NCBI GenBank assembly: GCA_026724425.1
Contig: JAIUCV010000090.1
Span: 1,860,001-1,924,000 of the forward strand
DNA length: 64,000 nt
Source: Erythrophleum ivorense
Taxonomy: Eukaryota; Streptophyta; Magnoliopsida; Fabales; Fabaceae
Direction: 5' to 3'
Below, piece by piece: positions 31,101 through 43,840 of this stretch. The notes under the pieces are model-generated. The model saw nothing but the letters and a program-made list of their open reading frames with translations, was not told the origin of the DNA and searched no databases. Position numbers and translations under genes: made by a program. Numbering within the stretch: position 1 is the first letter of the stretch; the number at the start of each line of letters is the position of its first letter.

Positions 31101-34100
31101 TAAGTATGGGTCCGTCTTGATCATTACATACACTACAAGTATGTTTCTACATTGTGTGGAGGCATAGAGCTACGATTGGGACTCCTTACTACTTTCGTTT
31201 CTCAAGGATGGTAGCTTTGATGTTCCTAACAAGGAATGAGAATCGTGTCACACATGTACCTCCACATTGTCTCGTGGAGAATCTAATGCATGTTTGGCTA
31301 AGTATGGGTCCGTCTAGATCATTACATACACTACAAGCTTGTTTCTATAATGTTTCGAGGCATAGAACTACGATTTGGACTCCTTACAACTTTCGTTTCT
31401 CTAGGATGGTAGCTTTCATGTTCCTAACAAGAAATAAGAATCATGTCACACATGATGCTCCTCATAGTCCTGTGGAGAACCTAATGCATCTTTGGCTAAG
31501 TATGGGTTCGTCTTGATCATTACATACACTACAAGTATGTTTCTACATTGTGTGGAGGCATAGAGCTACGATTGGGACTCCTTACTACTTATGTTTCTCT
31601 CAGGATGGTAGCTTCGATGTTCCTCTCAAGGAATGAGAATCATGTCACACATGTTGCTCCTCATAGTCCCGTGGAGAACCTAATGCATCTTTGGCTAAGT
31701 ATGGGTCCGTCTTGATCATTACATACACTACAAGTATGTTTCTACATTGTGTGGAGGCATAGAGCTACGATTGGGACTCCTTACTAGTTTCGTTTCTCAA
31801 GGATGGTAGCTTTGATGTTCCTAACAAGGAATGAGAATCATGTCACACATGATGCTCCTCATAGTCCTGTGGAGAACCTAATGCATCTTTGGCTTAGTAT
31901 GGGTCCGTCTTGATAATTACATACACTATAAGTATGTTTCTACATTGTGTGGAGGCATAGAGCTACGATTGGGACTCCTTACTACTTATGTTTCTCTCAG
32001 GATGGTAGCTTTGATGTTCCTCTCAAGGAATGAGAATCATGTCACACATGATGCTCCCATAGTCCTGTAGAGAACCTAATGCATGTTTGGCTAAGTATGG
32101 GTCCGTCTTGATCATTACATACACTAAAGTATGTTTCTACATTGTGTGGAGGCATAAAGCTACGATTGGGACTCCTTACTACTTATGTTTCTCTCAGGAT
32201 GGTAGCTTTGATGTTCCTCTCTAGGAATGAGAATCATGTCACACATGATGCTCCTCATAGTCCTGTGGAGAACCTAATGCATCTTTGGCTAAGTATGGGT
32301 CCAACTTGATCATTATATACACTACAAGTATGTTTCTACATTGTGTGGAGGCGTAGAGCTACGATTGGGAATCCTTACTACTTATGTTTCTCTCAGGATG
32401 ATAGCTTTGATGTTCCTCTCAAGGAATGAGAATCATGTCACACATGATGCTCCCATAGTCCTGTAGAGAACCTAATGCATGTTTGGCTAAGTATGGGTCC
32501 GTCTTGATCATTACATACACTACAAGTATGTTTCAACATTGTGTGGAGGCATAGAGCTACGATTGGGACTCCTTACTACTTATGTTTCTCTCAGGATGGT
32601 AGCTTTGATGTTCCTCTCAAGGAATGAGAATCATGTCACACATGTTGCTCCTCATAGTCCCGCGGAGAACCTAATGCATGTTTGGCTAAGTATGGGTCCG
32701 TCTTGATCATTACATACACTAAAGTATGTTTCTACATTGTGTGGAGGCATAGAGCTACGATTGGGACTCCTTACTACTTATGTTTCTCTCAGGATGGTAG
32801 CTTTGATGTTCCTCTCAAGGAATGAGAATCATGTCACACATGATGCTCCCATAGTCCTGTAGAGAACCTAATGCATGTTTGGCTAAGTATGGGTCCGTCT
32901 TGATCATTACATACACTAAAGTATGTTTCTACATTGTGTGGAGGCATAAAGCTACGATTGGGACTCCTTACTACTTATGTTTCTCTCAGGATGGTAGCTT
33001 TGATGTTCCTCTCTAGGAATGAGAATCATGTCACACATGATGCTCCTCATAGTCCTGTGGAGAACCTAATGCATCTTTGGCTAAGTATGGGTCCAACTTG
33101 ATCATTATATACACTACAAGTATGTTTCTACATTGTGTGGAGGCGTAGAGCTACGATTGGGAATCCTTACTACTTAGGTTTCTCTCAGGATGGTAGCTTT
33201 GATGTTCCTCTCAAGGAATGAGAATCATGTCACACATGTTGCTCCTCATAGTCCCGTAGAGAACCTAATGCATCTTTGGCTAAGTATGGGTCCGTCTTGA
33301 TCATTACATACACTACAAGTATGTTTCTACATTGTGTGGAGGCATAAAGCTACGATTGGGACTCCTTACTACTTATGTTTCTCTCAGGATGGTAGCTTTG
33401 ATGTTCCTCTCTAGGAATGAGAATCATGTCACACATGATGCTCCCATAGTCCCGTAGAGAACCTAATGCATCTTTGGCTAAGTATGGGTCTGTCTTGATT
33501 ATTACATACACTACAAGTATGTTTCTACATTGTGTGGAGGCATAGAGCTACAATTGGGACTCCTTACTACTTAGGTTTCTCTCAGGATGGTAGCTTTGAT
33601 GTTTCTCTCAAGGAATGAGAATCATGTCACACATGTTGCTCCTCATAGTCCCGTAGAGAACCTAATGCATCTTTGGCTAAGTATGGGTCCGTCTTGATCA
33701 TTACATACACTACAAGTATGTTTCTACATTGTGTGGAGGCAAAGAGCTACAATTGGTACTCCTTACTACTTATGTTTCTCTCAGGATGGTAGCTTTGATG
33801 TTCCTCTCAAGGAATGAGAATCATGTCACACATGTTGCTCCTCATAGTCCCGTGGAGAACCTAATGCATGTTTGGCTAAGTATGGGTCCGTCTTGATCAT
33901 TACATACACTACAAGTATGTTTCTACATTGTGTGGAGGCATAGAGCTACGATTGGGACTCCTTACTACTTATGTTTCTCTCAGGATGGTAGCTTTGATGT
34001 TCCTCTCTAGGAATGAGAATCATGTCACACATGATGCTCCTCATAGTCCTGTGGAGAACCTAATGCATCTTTGGCTAAGTATGGGTCTGTCTTGATTATT

Positions 34101-37100
34101 ACATACACTACAAGTATGTTTCTACATTGTGTGGAGGCATAGAGCTACAATTGGGACTCCTTACTACTTAGGTTTCTCTCAGGATGGTAGCTTTGATGTT
34201 TCTCTCAAGGAATGAGAATCATGTCACACATGTTGCTCCTCATAGTCCCGTAGAGAACCTAATGCATCTTTGGCTAAGTATGGGTCCGTCTTGATCATTA
34301 CATACACTACAAGTATGTTTCTACATTGTGTGGAGGCAAAGAGCTACAATTGGTACTCCTTACTACTTATGTTTCTCTCAGGATGGTAGCTTTGATGTTC
34401 CTCTCAAGGAATGAGAATCATGTCACACATGTTGCTCCTCATAGTCCCGTGGAGAACCTAATGCATGTTTGGCTAAGTATGGGTCCGTCTTGATCATTAC
34501 ATACACTACAAGTATGTTTCTACATTGTGTGGAGGCATAGAGCTACGATTGGGACTCCTTACTACTTATGTTTCTCTCAGGATGGTAGCTTTGATGTTCC
34601 TCTCAAGGAATGAGAATCATGTCACACATGATGCTCCCATAGTCCTGTAGAGAACCTAATGCATGTTTGGCTAAGTATGGGTCCGTCTTGATCATTACAT
34701 ACACTACAAGTATGTTTCAACATTGTGTGGAGGCATAGAGCTACGATTGGGACTCCTTACTACTTATGTTTCTCTCAGGATGGTAGCTTTGATGTTCCTC
34801 TCAAGGAATGAGAATCATGTCACACATGTTGCTCCTCATAGTCCCGTGGAGAACCTAATGCATGTTTGGCTAAGTATGGGTCCGTCTTGATCATTACATA
34901 CACTAAAGTATGTTTCTACATTGTGTGGAGGCATAAAGCTACGATTGGGACTCCTTACTACTTATGTTTCTCTCAGGATGGTAGCTTTGATGTTCCTCTC
35001 TAGGAATGAGAATCATGTCACACATGATGCTCCCATAGTCCCGTAGAGAACCTAATGCATCTTTGGCTAAGTATGGGTCTGTCTTGATTATTACATACAC
35101 TACAAGTATGTTTCTACATTGTGTGGAGGCATAGAGCTACAATTGGGACTCCTTACTACTTAGGTTTCTCTCAGGATGGTAGCTTTGATGTTCCTCTCAA
35201 GGAATGAGAATCATGTCACACATGTTGCTCCTCATAGTCCCGTAGAGAACCTAATGCATCTTTGGCTAAGTATGGGTCCGTCTTGATCATTACATACACT
35301 ACAAGTATGTTTCTACATTGTGTGGAGGCATAGAGCTACGATTGGGACTCCTTACTACTTTCGTTTCTCAAGGATGGTAGCTTTGATGTTCCTAACAAGG
35401 AATGAGAATCGTGTCACACATGTACCTCCACATTGTCTCGTGGAGAATCTAATGCATGTTTGGCTAAGTATGGGTCCGTCTAGATCATTACATACACTAC
35501 AAGCTTGTTTCTATAATGTTTCGAGGCATAGAACTACGATTTGGACTCCTTACAACTTTCGTTTCTCTAGGATGGTAGCTTTCATGTTCCTAACAAGAAA
35601 TAAGAATCATGTCACACATGATGCTCCTCATAGTCCTGTGGAGAACCTAATGCATCTTTGGCTAAGTATGGGTTCGTCTTGATCATTACATACACTACAA
35701 GTATGTTTCTACATTGTGTGGAGGCATAGAGCTACGATTGGGACTCCTTACTACTTATGTTTCTCTCAGGATGGTAGCTTCGATGTTCCTCTCAAGGAAT
35801 GAGAATCATGTCACACATGTTGCTCCTCATAGTCCCGTGGAGAACCTAATGCATCTTTGGCTAAGTATGGGTCCGTCTTGATCATTACATACACTACAAG
35901 TATGTTTCTACATTGTGTGGAGGCATAGAGCTACGATTGGGACTCCTTACTAGTTTCGTTTCTCAAGGATGGTAGCTTTGATGTTCCTAACAAGGAATGA
36001 GAATCATGTCACACATGATGCTCCTCATAGTCCTGTGGAGAACCTAATGCATCTTTGGCTTAGTATGGGTCCGTCTTGATAATTACATACACTATAAGTA
36101 TGTTTCTACATTGTGTGGAGGCATAGAGCTACGATTGGGACTCCTTACTACTTATGTTTCTCTCAGGATGGTAGCTTTGATGTTCCTCTCAAGGAATGAG
36201 AATCATGTCACACATGTTGCTCCTCATAGTCCCGTGGAGAACCTAATGCATGTTTGGCTAAGTATGGGTCCGTCTTGATCATTACATACACTACAAGTAT
36301 GTTTCTACATTGTGTGGAGGCATAGAGCTACGATTGGGACTCCTTACTACTTATGTTTCTCTCAGGATGGTAGCTTTGATGTTCCTCTCTAGGAATGAGA
36401 ATCATGTCACACATGATGCTCCTCATAGTCCTGTGGAGAACCTAATGCATCTTTGGCTAAGTATGGGTCCAACTTGATCATTATATACACTACAAGTATG
36501 TTTCTACATTGTGTCGAGGCGTAGAGCTACGATTGGGACTCCTTACTACTTATGTTTCTCTCAGGATGGTAGCTTTGATGTTCCTCTCAAGGAATGAGAA
36601 TCATGTCACACATGATGCTCCCATAGTCCTGTAGAGAACCTAATGCATGTTTGGCTAAGTATGGGTCCGTCTTGATCATTACATACACTACAAGTATGTT
36701 TCAACATTGTGTGGAGGCATAGAGCTACGATTGGGACTCCTTACTACTTATGTTTCTCTCAGGATGGTAGCTTTGATGTTCCTCTCAAGGAATGAGAATC
36801 ATGTCACACATGTTGCTCCTCATAGTCCCGTGGAGAACCTAATGCATGTTTGGCTAAGTATGGGTCCGTCTTGATCATTACATACACTAAAGTATGTTTC
36901 TACATTGTGTGGAGGCATAAAGCTACGATTGGGACTCCTTACTACTTATGTTTCTCTCAGGATGGTAGCTTTGATGTTCCTCTCTAGGAATGAGAATCAT
37001 GTCACACATGATGCTCCCATAGTCCCGTAGAGAACCTAATGCATCTTTGGCTAAGTATGGGTCCGTCTTGATTATTACATACACTACAAGTATGTTTCTA

Positions 37101-37900
37101 CATTGTGTGGAGGCATAGAGCTACAATTGGGACTCCTTACTACTTAGGTTGCTCTCAGGATGGTAGCTTTGATGTTCCTCTCAAGGAATGAGAATCATGT
37201 CACACATGTTGCTCCTCATAGTCCCGTAGAGAACCTAATGCATCTTTGGCTAAGTATGGGTCCGTCTTGATCATTACATACACTACAAGTATGTTTCTAC
37301 ATTGTGTGGAGGCATAGAGCTACGATTGGGACTCCTTACTAGTTTCGTTTCTCAAGGATGGTAGCTTTGATGTTCCTAACAAGGAATGAGAATCATGTCA
37401 CACATGATGCTCCTCATAGTCCTGTGGAGAACCTAATGCATCTTTGGCTTAGTATGGGTCCGTCTTGATAATTACATACACTATAAGTATGTTTCTACAT
37501 TGTGTGGAGGCATAGAGCTACGATTGGGACTCCTTACTACTTATGTTTCTCTCAGGATGGTAGCTTTGATGTTCCTCTCAAGGAATGAGAATCATGTCAC
37601 ACATGTTGCTCCTCATAGTCCCGTGGAGAACCTAATGCATGTTTGGCTAAGTATGGGTCCGTCTTGATCATTACATACACTAAAGTATGTTTCTACATTG
37701 TGTGGAGGCATAAAGCTACGATTGGGACTCCTTACTACTTATGTTTCTCTCAGGATGGTAGCTTTGATGTTCCTCTCTAGGAATGAGAATCATGTCACAC
37801 ATGATGCTCCCATAGTCCCGTAGAGAACCTAATGCATCTTTGGCTAAGTATGGGTCCGTCTTGATTATTACATACACTACAAGTATGTTTCTACATTGTG
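31100..37900 (+). repeat. Mixed higher-order region with a duplicated diverged segment
   Basis: A roughly 0.9-kb stretch starting near 31.1 kb recurs 4166 bp later near 35.3 kb, then diverges at about 32.04/36.2 kb. Between them lie shuffled pieces of the 2185-bp family (GGTCCAACTTG at 32301, 33090 and 36468; TCTGTCTTGATTATT at several places). It introduces the diverged monomers with TTTCGTTTCTCAAGG. No single period fits. Confidence 0.7.
31154..31516 (+). repeat. Diverged satellite monomers, marker type (first of nine)
   Basis: Two adjacent monomers with many shared private changes: GTGTCACACATGTACCTCC, CATTGTCTCGTGGAG, CAAGCTTGTTTCTATAATG and CTACGATTTGGACTCC. The same pair starts at 31154, 35320, 38097, 40107, 42117, 45316, 46704, 50304 and 53903. 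The pair happens to be open for 120 codons in one frame. The spread of spacings (1388 to 4166 bp) shows it being carried by different higher-order units. Two subtypes exist: TTTCTCTAGG with CTTTCATG (31154, 35320, 45316) and TTTCTCTTGG with CTTTGATG (the rest). Confidence 0.85.
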
Positions 37901-40900
37901 TGGAGGCATAGAGCTACAATTGGGACTCCTTACTACTTAGGTTTCTCTCAGGATGGTAGCTTTGATGTTCCTCTCAAGGAATGAGAATCATGTCACACAT
38001 GTTGCTCCTCATAGTCCCGTAGAGAACCTAATGCATCTTTGGCTAAGTATGGGTCCGTCTTGATCATTACATACACTACAAGTATGTTTCTACATTGTGT
38101 GGAGGCATAGAGCTACGATTGGGACTCCTTACTACATTCGTTTCTCAAGGATGGTAGCTTTGATGTTCCTAACAAGGAATGAGAATCGTGTCACACATGT
38201 ACCTCCACATTGTCTCGTGGAGAATCTAATGCATGTTTGGCTAAGTATGGGTCCGTCTAGATCATTACATACACTACAAGCTTGTTTCTATAATGTTTCG
38301 AGGCATAGAACTACGATTTGGACTCCTTACAACTTTCGTTTCTCTTGGATGGTAGCTTTGATGTTCCTAACAAGAAATAAGAATCATGTCACACATGATG
38401 CTCCTCATAGTCCTGTGGAGAACCTAATGCATCTTTGGCTAAGTATGGGTCCGTCTTGATCATTACATACACTACAAGTATGTTTCTACATTGTGTGGAG
38501 GCATAGAGCTACGATTGGGACTCCTTACTACTTATGTTTCTCTCAGGATGGTAGCTTTGATGTTCCTCTCAAGGAATGAGAATCATGTCACACATGTTGC
38601 TCCTCATAGTCCCGTGGAGAACCTAATGCATGTTTGGCTAAGTATGGGTCCGTCTTTATCATTACATACACTACAAGTATGTTTCTATATTGTGTGGAGG
38701 CATAGAGCTACGATTGGGACTCCTTACTACTTATGTTTCTCTCAGGATGGTAGCTTTGATGTTCCTCTCTAGGAATGAGAATCATGTCACACATGATGCT
38801 CCTCATAGTCCTGTGGAGAACCTAATGCATCTTTGGCTAAGTATGGGTCCGTCTTGATCATTATATACACTACTAGTATGTTTCTACATTGTGTGGAAGC
38901 GTAGAGCTACGATTGGGACTCCTTACTACTTATGTTTCTCTCAGGATGGTAGCTTTGATGTTCCTCTCAAGGAATGAGAATCATGTCACACATGATGCTC
39001 CCATAGTCCTGTAGAGAACCTAATGCATGTTTGGCTAAGTATGGGTCCGTCTTGATCATTACATACACTACAAGTATGTTTCTACATTGTGTGGAGGCAT
39101 AGAGCTACGATTGGGACTCCTTACTACTTATGTTTCTCTCAGGATGGTAGCTTCGATGTTCCTCTCAAGGAATGAGAATCATGTCACACATGTTGCTCCT
39201 CATAGTCCCGTGGAGAACCTAATGCATCTTTGGCTAAGTATGGGTCCGTCTTGATCATTACATACACTACAAGTATGTTTCTACATTGTGTGGAGGCATA
39301 GAGCTACAATTGGGACTCCTTACTACTTATGTTTCTCTCAGGATGGTAGCTTTGATGTTCCTCTCAAGGAATGAGAATCATGTCACACATGATGCTCCCA
39401 TAGTCCCGTAGAGAACCTAATGCATGTTTGGCTAAGTATGGGTCCATCTTGATCATTACATACACTAAAGTATGTTTCTACATTGTGTGGAGGCATAAAG
39501 CTACGATTGGGACTCCTTACTACTTATGTTTCTCTCAGGATGGTAGCTTTGATGTTTCTCTCAGGATGGTAGCTTTGATGTTCCTCTCAAGGAATGAGAA
39601 TCATGTCACACATGATGGTCCCATAGTCCCGTAGAGAACCTAATGCATGTTTGGCTAAGTATGGGTCCGTCTTGATCATTACATACACTACAAGTATGTT
39701 TCTACATTGTGTGGAGGCATAGAGCTACGATTGGGACTCCTTACTACTTATGTTTCTCTCAGGATGGTAGCTTTGATGTTCCTCTCAAGGAATGAGAATC
39801 ATGTCACACATGTTGCTCCTCATAGTCCCGTGGAGAACCTAATGCATCTTTGGCTAAGTATGGGTCCGTCTTGATCATTACATACACTACAAGTATGTTT
39901 CTACATTGTGTGAAGGCAAAGAGCTACAATTGGTACTCCTTACTACTTATGTTTCTCTCAGGATGGTAGCTTTGATGTTCCTCTCAAGGAATGAGAATCA
40001 TGTCACACATGTTGCTCCTCATAGTCCCGTGGAGAACCTAATGCATGTTTGGCTAAGTATGGGTCCGTCTTGATCATTACATACACTACAAGTATGTTTC
40101 TACATTGTGTGGAGGCATAGAGCTACGATTGGGACTCCTTACTACATTCGTTTCTCAAGGATGGTAGCTTTGATGTTCCTAACAAGGAATGAGAATCGTG
40201 TCACACATGTACCTCCACATTGTCTCGTGGAGAATCTAATGCATGTTTGGCTAAGTATGGGTCCGTCTAGATCATTACATACACTACAAGCTTGTTTCTA
40301 TAATGTTTCGAGGCATAGAACTACGATTTGGACTCCTTACAACTTTCGTTTCTCTTGGATGGTAGCTTTGATGTTCCTAACAAGAAATAAGAATCATGTC
40401 ACACATGATGCTCCTCATAGTCCTGTGGAGAACCTAATGCATCTTTGGCTAAGTATGGGTCCGTCTTGACCATTACATACACTACAAGTATGTTTCTACA
40501 TTGTGTGGAGGCATAGAGCTACGATTGGGACTCCTTACTACTTATGTTTCTCTCAGGATGGTAGCTTTGATGTTCCTCTCAAGGAATGAGAATCATGTCA
40601 CACATGTTGCTCCTCATAGTCCCGTGGAGAACCTAATGCATGTTTGGCTAAGTATGGGTCCGTCTTGATCATTACATACACTACAAGTATGTTTCTATAT
40701 TGTGTGGAGGCATAGAGCTACGATTGGGACTCCTTACTACTTATGTTTCTCTCAGGATGGTAGCTTTGATGTTCCTCTCTAGGAATGAGAATCATGTCAC
40801 ACATGATGCTCCTCATAGTCCTGTGGAGAACCTAATGCATCTTTGGCTAAGTATGGGTCCGTCTTGATCATTATATACACTACAAGTATGTTTCTACATT

Positions 40901-43840
40901 GTGTGGAGGCGTAGAGCTACGATTGGGACTCCTTACTACTTATGTTTCTCTCAGGATGGTAGCTTTGATGTTCCTCTCAAGGAATGAGAATCATGTCACA
41001 CATGATGCTCCCATAGTCCTGTAGAGAACCTAATGCATGTTTGGCTAAGTATGGGTCCGTCTTGATCATTACATACACTACAAGTATGTTTCTACATTGT
41101 GTGGAGGCATAGAGCTACGATTGGGACTCCTTACTACTTATGTTTCTCTCAGGATGGTAGCTTCGATGTTCCTCTCAAGGAATGAGAATCATGTCACACA
41201 TGTTGCTCCTCATAGTCCCGTGGAGAACCTAATGCATCTTTGGCTAAGTATGGGTCCGTCTTGATCATTACATACACTACAAGTATGTTTCTACATTGTG
41301 TGGAGGCATAGAGCTACAATTGGGACTCCTTACTACTTATGTTTCTCTCAGGATGGTAGCTTTGATGTTCCTCTCAAGGAATGAGAATCATGTCACACAT
41401 GATGCTCCCATAGTCCCGTAGAGAACCTAATGCATGTTTGGCTAAGTATGGGTCCATCTTGATCATTACATACACTAAAGTATGTTTCTACATTGTGTGG
41501 AGGCATAAAGCTACGATTGGGACTCCTTACTACTTATGTTTCTCTCAGGATGGTAGCTTTGATGTTTCTCTCAGGATGGTAGCTTTGATGTTCCTCTCAA
41601 GGAATGAGAATCATGTCACACATGATGGTCCCATAGTCCCGTAGAGAACCTAATGCATGTTTGGCTAAGTATGGGTCCGTCTTGATCATTACATACACTA
41701 CAAGTATGTTTCTACATTGTGTGGAGGCATAGAGCTACGATTGGGACTCCTTACTACTTATGTTTCTCTCAGGATGGTAGCTTTGATGTTCCTCTCAAGG
41801 AATGAGAATCATGTCACACATGTTGCTCCTCATAGTCCCGTGGAGAACCTAATGCATCTTTGGCTAAGTATGGGTCCGTCTTGATCATTACATACACTAC
41901 AAGTATGTTTCTACATTGTGTGGAGGCAAAGAGCTACAATTGGTACTCCTTACTACATATGTTTCTCTCAGGATGGTAGCTTTGATGTTCCTCTCATGGA
42001 ATGAGAATCATGTCACACATGTTGCTCCTCATAGTCCCGTGGAGAACCTAATGCATGTTTGGCTAAGTATGGGTCCGTCTTGATCATTACATACACTACA
42101 AGTATGTTTCTACATTGTGTGGAGGCATAGAGCTACGATTGGGACTCCTTACTACATTCGTTTCTCAAGGATGGTAGCTTTGATGTTCCTAACAAGGAAT
42201 GAGAATCGTGTCACACATGTACCTCCACATTGTCTCGTGGAGAATCTAATGCATGTTTGGCTAAGTATGGGTCCGTCTAGATCATTACATACACTACAAG
42301 CTTGTTTCTATAATGTTTCGAGGCATAGAACTACGATTTGGACTCCTTACAACTTTCGTTTCTCTTGGATGGTAGCTTTGATGTTCCTAACAAGAAATAA
42401 GAATCATGTCACACATGATGCTCCTCATAGTCCTGTGGAGAACCTAATGCATCTTTGGCTAAGTATGGGTCCGTCTTGATCATTACATACACTACAAGTA
42501 TGTTTCTACATTGTGTGGAGGCATAGAGCTACGATTGGGACTCCTTACTACTTATGTTTCTCTCAGGATGGTAGCATTGATGTTCCTCTCAAGGAATGAG
42601 AATCATGTCACACATGTTGCTCCTCATAGTCCCGTGGAGAACCTAATGCATGTTTGGCTAAGTATGGGTCCGTCTTGATCATTACATACACTACAAGTAT
42701 GTTTCTATATTGTGTGGAGGCATAGAGCTACGATTGGGACTCCTTACTACTTATGTTTCTCTCAGGATGGTAGCTTTGATGTTCCTCTCTAGGAATGAGA
42801 ATCATGTCACACATGATGCTCCTCATAGTCCTGTGGAGAACCTAATGCATCTTTGGCTAAGTATGGGTCCGTCTTGATCATTATATACACTACAAGTATG
42901 TTTCTACATTGTGTGGAGGCGTAGAGCTACGATTGGGACTCCTTACTACTTATGTTTCTCTCAGGATGGTAGCTTTGATGTTCCTCTCAAGGAATGAGAA
43001 TCATGTCACACATGATGCTCCCATAGTCCTGTAGAGAACCTAATGCATGTTTGGCTAAGTATGGGTCCGTCTTGATCATTACATACACTACAAGTATGTT
43101 TCTACATTGTGTGGAGGCATAGAGCTACGATTGGGACTCCTTACTACTTATGTTTCTCTCAGGATGGTAGCTTCGATGTTCCTCTCAAGGAATGAGAATC
43201 ATGTCACACATGTTGCTCCTCATAGTCCCGTGGAGAACCTAATGCATCTTTGGCTAAGTATGGGTCCGTCTTGATCATTACATACACTACAAGTATGTTT
43301 CTACATTGTGTGGAGGCATAGAGCTACAATTGGGACTCCTTACTACTTATGTTTCTCTCAGGATGGTAGCTTTGATGTTCCTCTCAAGGAATGAGAATCA
43401 TGTCACACATGATGCTCCCATAGTCCCGTAGAGAACCTAATGCATGTTTGGCTAAGTATGGGTCCATCTTGATCATTACATACACTAAAGTATGTTTCTA
43501 CATTGTGTGGAGGCATAAAGCTACGATTGGGACTCCTTACTACTTATGTTTCTCTCAGGATGGTAGCTTTGATGTTTCTCTCAGGATGGTAGCTTTGATG
43601 TTCCTCTCAAGGAATGAGAATCATGTCACACATGATGGTCCCATAGTCCCGTAGAGAACCTAATGCATGTTTGGCTAAGTATGGGTCCGTCTTGATCATT
43701 ACATACACTACAAGTATGTTTCTACATTGTGTGGAGGCATAGAGCTACGATTGGGACTCCTTACTACTTATGTTTCTCTCAGGATGGTAGCTTTGATGTT
43801 CCTCTCAAGGAATGAGAATCATGTCACACATGTTGCTCCT
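37900..43840 (+). repeat. Higher-order repeat, 2010 bp (10 monomers plus 26 bp), about 3 copies
   Basis: Diverged pair at 38097, 40107 and 42117; the 26-bp duplication at 39529, 41539 and 43549; TTTCTATATTG at about 38687, 40694 and 42705. All step by about 2010 bp. Ten monomers of about 198.4 bp plus 26 bp gives 2010. Differences between copies are scattered single bases, for example GTCTTTATC near 38653 and TAGCATTGATG near 42574. Parts resemble 5.9-8.5 kb. Confidence 0.9.
39529..39580 (+). repeat. 26-bp tandem duplication, copy in the 2010-bp unit
   Basis: Same duplication as at 6888, in the same monomer background (CCATCTTG, ACTAAAG, GCATAAAG). Repeated at 41539-41590 and 43549-43600. 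Confidence 0.9.

Noticed and set aside
31330..31380. CENP-B box-like TTCG in the diverged monomer (GTTTCGAGGCATAG)
   Set aside because: Only TTCG and a following A match; the CGGG half of the CENP-B box is absent.
31154..31516. 120-codon open frame repeated nine times (also 92-113-codon frames in other monomers)
   Set aside because: It follows the satellite period, crosses monomer boundaries, lacks any recognisable domain, and is open only because the local variants happen to lack stops. Treated as repeat.
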